From the NCBI GenBank assembly GCA_007121335.1, contig SKLY01000004.1, positions 1 through 55,950 on the forward strand: 55,950 nucleotides of DNA. Reading direction: 5' to 3'. Position numbers and translations under genes: made by a program. Below are positions 55,285 to 55,950 of the stretch, piece after piece. The notes under the pieces are model-generated. The model was not told the DNA's origin. It did not search any database and saw only the letters and a list, made by a program, of their open reading frames with translations. How positions within the stretch are numbered: position 1 is the stretch's first letter; every line of letters begins with the position of its first letter. Source of the stretch: Saprospiraceae bacterium. Lineage in GTDB: Bacteria > Bacteroidota > Bacteroidia > Chitinophagales > Saprospiraceae.

Positions 55285-55864
55285 GGTTTAACCCTCTAAT
55301 GGTCTCTGGATTGACTTTCCGGGGTACCTAATCTGCAATATCACATACAATCGGCATCCATTTTAGACTGGAACAACACCTCACGGACGGCTGTACGCCA
55401 AAATTCAGATTTAGGTAGCTATCTTGATCAAATTGTTTATGATTTCCCATGATTCACTCTGTTGATAGCAGCGAAGATTAGCTATTGCATCTTTGGTTCG
55501 CCTGTCGCTTAGTTCGACTGTAGCTCACTACATCGCACTACTTCGCACTACATCACACCACTTCCCAGAAGGTCGCTCTTCGGCTTTTCGCTCAAGCTTG
55601 AAAAGTGACAATCCTGACTCAGGTTGAAAATAATCAGTGTGCATCCATTAATCTCCCAGCTTGTCTCCTCACTTCATAATCATGCCTTGACGAGGTGATT
55701 CAGGCAATTTATTCACTGATTGAGTTCGCAAACTGGCCATTTAAAAGCCGGTTTGATGCTCTTGCAAAACCTCACTTTTCAAAATTCTTCCCATTTTCTT
55801 GTAAAAGTCATTCCACTCACCTATATTTACCAAAATTACTTTGTTTCATCAAAGACTTAAAGTC
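55285..55864 (+). other. Gene-free stretch near the right edge
   Basis: No supported gene is seen in 580 bases. A four-copy decamer tandem repeat is at 55526-55565. A short minus-strand open stretch (about 55411-55520) has no start codon and no recognised family. Confidence 0.55.
55526..55565. repeat. Four-copy 10-base tandem repeat
   Basis: Four direct copies stand in a row: CACTACATCG, CACTACTTCG, CACTACATCA and CACCACTTCC. Each differs from the consensus CACTACATCG by zero to three bases. The array is short and non-coding. Confidence 0.75.
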
Positions 55865-55950
55865 ATGAAACCATTGATTACCATTCAGGACAGAACCTGG
55901 CGTAGAACCCTTTTATTTTCTCTCCTAATCCCGATCGCTTTGGTGTTTAC
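55865..55950 (+). CDS. Start of an exported protein, cut by the right edge
   Basis: The frame opens at ATG 55865 and encodes 28 residues to the window edge. A basic stretch (DRTWRRT) is followed by a hydrophobic run (LLFSLLIPIALVF), as in a signal peptide or first membrane helix. The identity cannot be told from this fragment. Confidence 0.5.
   Translation, partial: MKPLITIQDRTWRRTLLFSLLIPIALVF

Noticed and set aside
55411-55520. Minus-strand open stretch ending in a stop, possibly a remnant gene
   Set aside because: No start codon and no recognised family; upstream stops follow directly. Too short to call a pseudogene.
55440-55560. Possible insertion-sequence end near the right edge
   Set aside because: No inverted terminal repeat pair or transposase fragment could be recognised.

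Overview
The window comes from a Bacteroidota chromosome, most likely a free-living, probably aquatic member of the Saprospiria or a neighbouring class. The evidence is a type IX secretion (T9SS)/gliding core operon (porP/sprF-gldK-gldL-gldM-gldN), two very large secreted proteins ending in the gliding-associated type B C-terminal domain, the order (p)ppGpp synthetase - Fur - PurA typical of the phylum, and several upstream regions carrying the Bacteroidota promoter pattern TTTG-N(17-23)-TAnnTTTG. The class-level placement is inference.

Left part (1-8.9 kb): the left edge cuts the start of truA (minus strand), followed by a DoxX-like membrane protein. A protein-quality block on the minus strand runs tRNA-Leu(UAG) - tig - clpP - clpX. 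Divergent from it, on the plus strand, are the bifunctional (p)ppGpp enzyme, a Fur-family repressor and purA. Both directions have a recognisable promoter in the shared intergenic region.

Middle (9-17.5 kb): a rimK-like ATP-grasp ligase overlaps an aspartoacylase-like zinc hydrolase. Then come a UMF1-family MFS transporter, a beta-helix lipoprotein, and a tight operon of two GT2 glycosyltransferases with a polytopic GT-C-like enzyme. The T9SS operon (17.8-23.6 kb, minus) ends in a clear intrinsic terminator.

23.8-40.9 kb: housekeeping and accessory genes in short units. These are an MBL hydrolase with a small conserved protein, an outer-membrane barrel, a lipoprotein overlapping ppx, a zinc/manganese-type ABC permease fused to a DtxR-like domain, dusB-cca, gamma-glutamyltransferase, an unrecognised protein, a tandem USP protein plus a CBS protein, the pyruvate dehydrogenase E1 beta subunit, mpl, a 50-residue lipoprotein, mnmD and a dicarboxylate/amino-acid symporter.

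41-52.4 kb: after a gene-free stretch holding a MITE-like inverted-repeat element, two adjacent giant genes (1114 and 2498 residues) encode T9SS cargo. They have different N-terminal heads but the same 84-residue two-cysteine PKD-like stalk repeats and the same C-terminal tail. In the larger protein, 18 of the stalk repeats follow a six-repeat super-period of about 500 residues, seen three times. The window closes with a BatA-type membrane protein, a DUF4254 protein, a 580-base gap with a decamer tandem repeat, and the first 28 codons of another exported protein.

Overall the T9SS core operon would export the giant adhesin-like proteins, while the rest is core metabolism, tRNA modification and stress response. 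The most unusual items are the hexameric super-repeat, the paired giant cargo genes, the inverted-repeat element and the orphan permease-regulator fusion.
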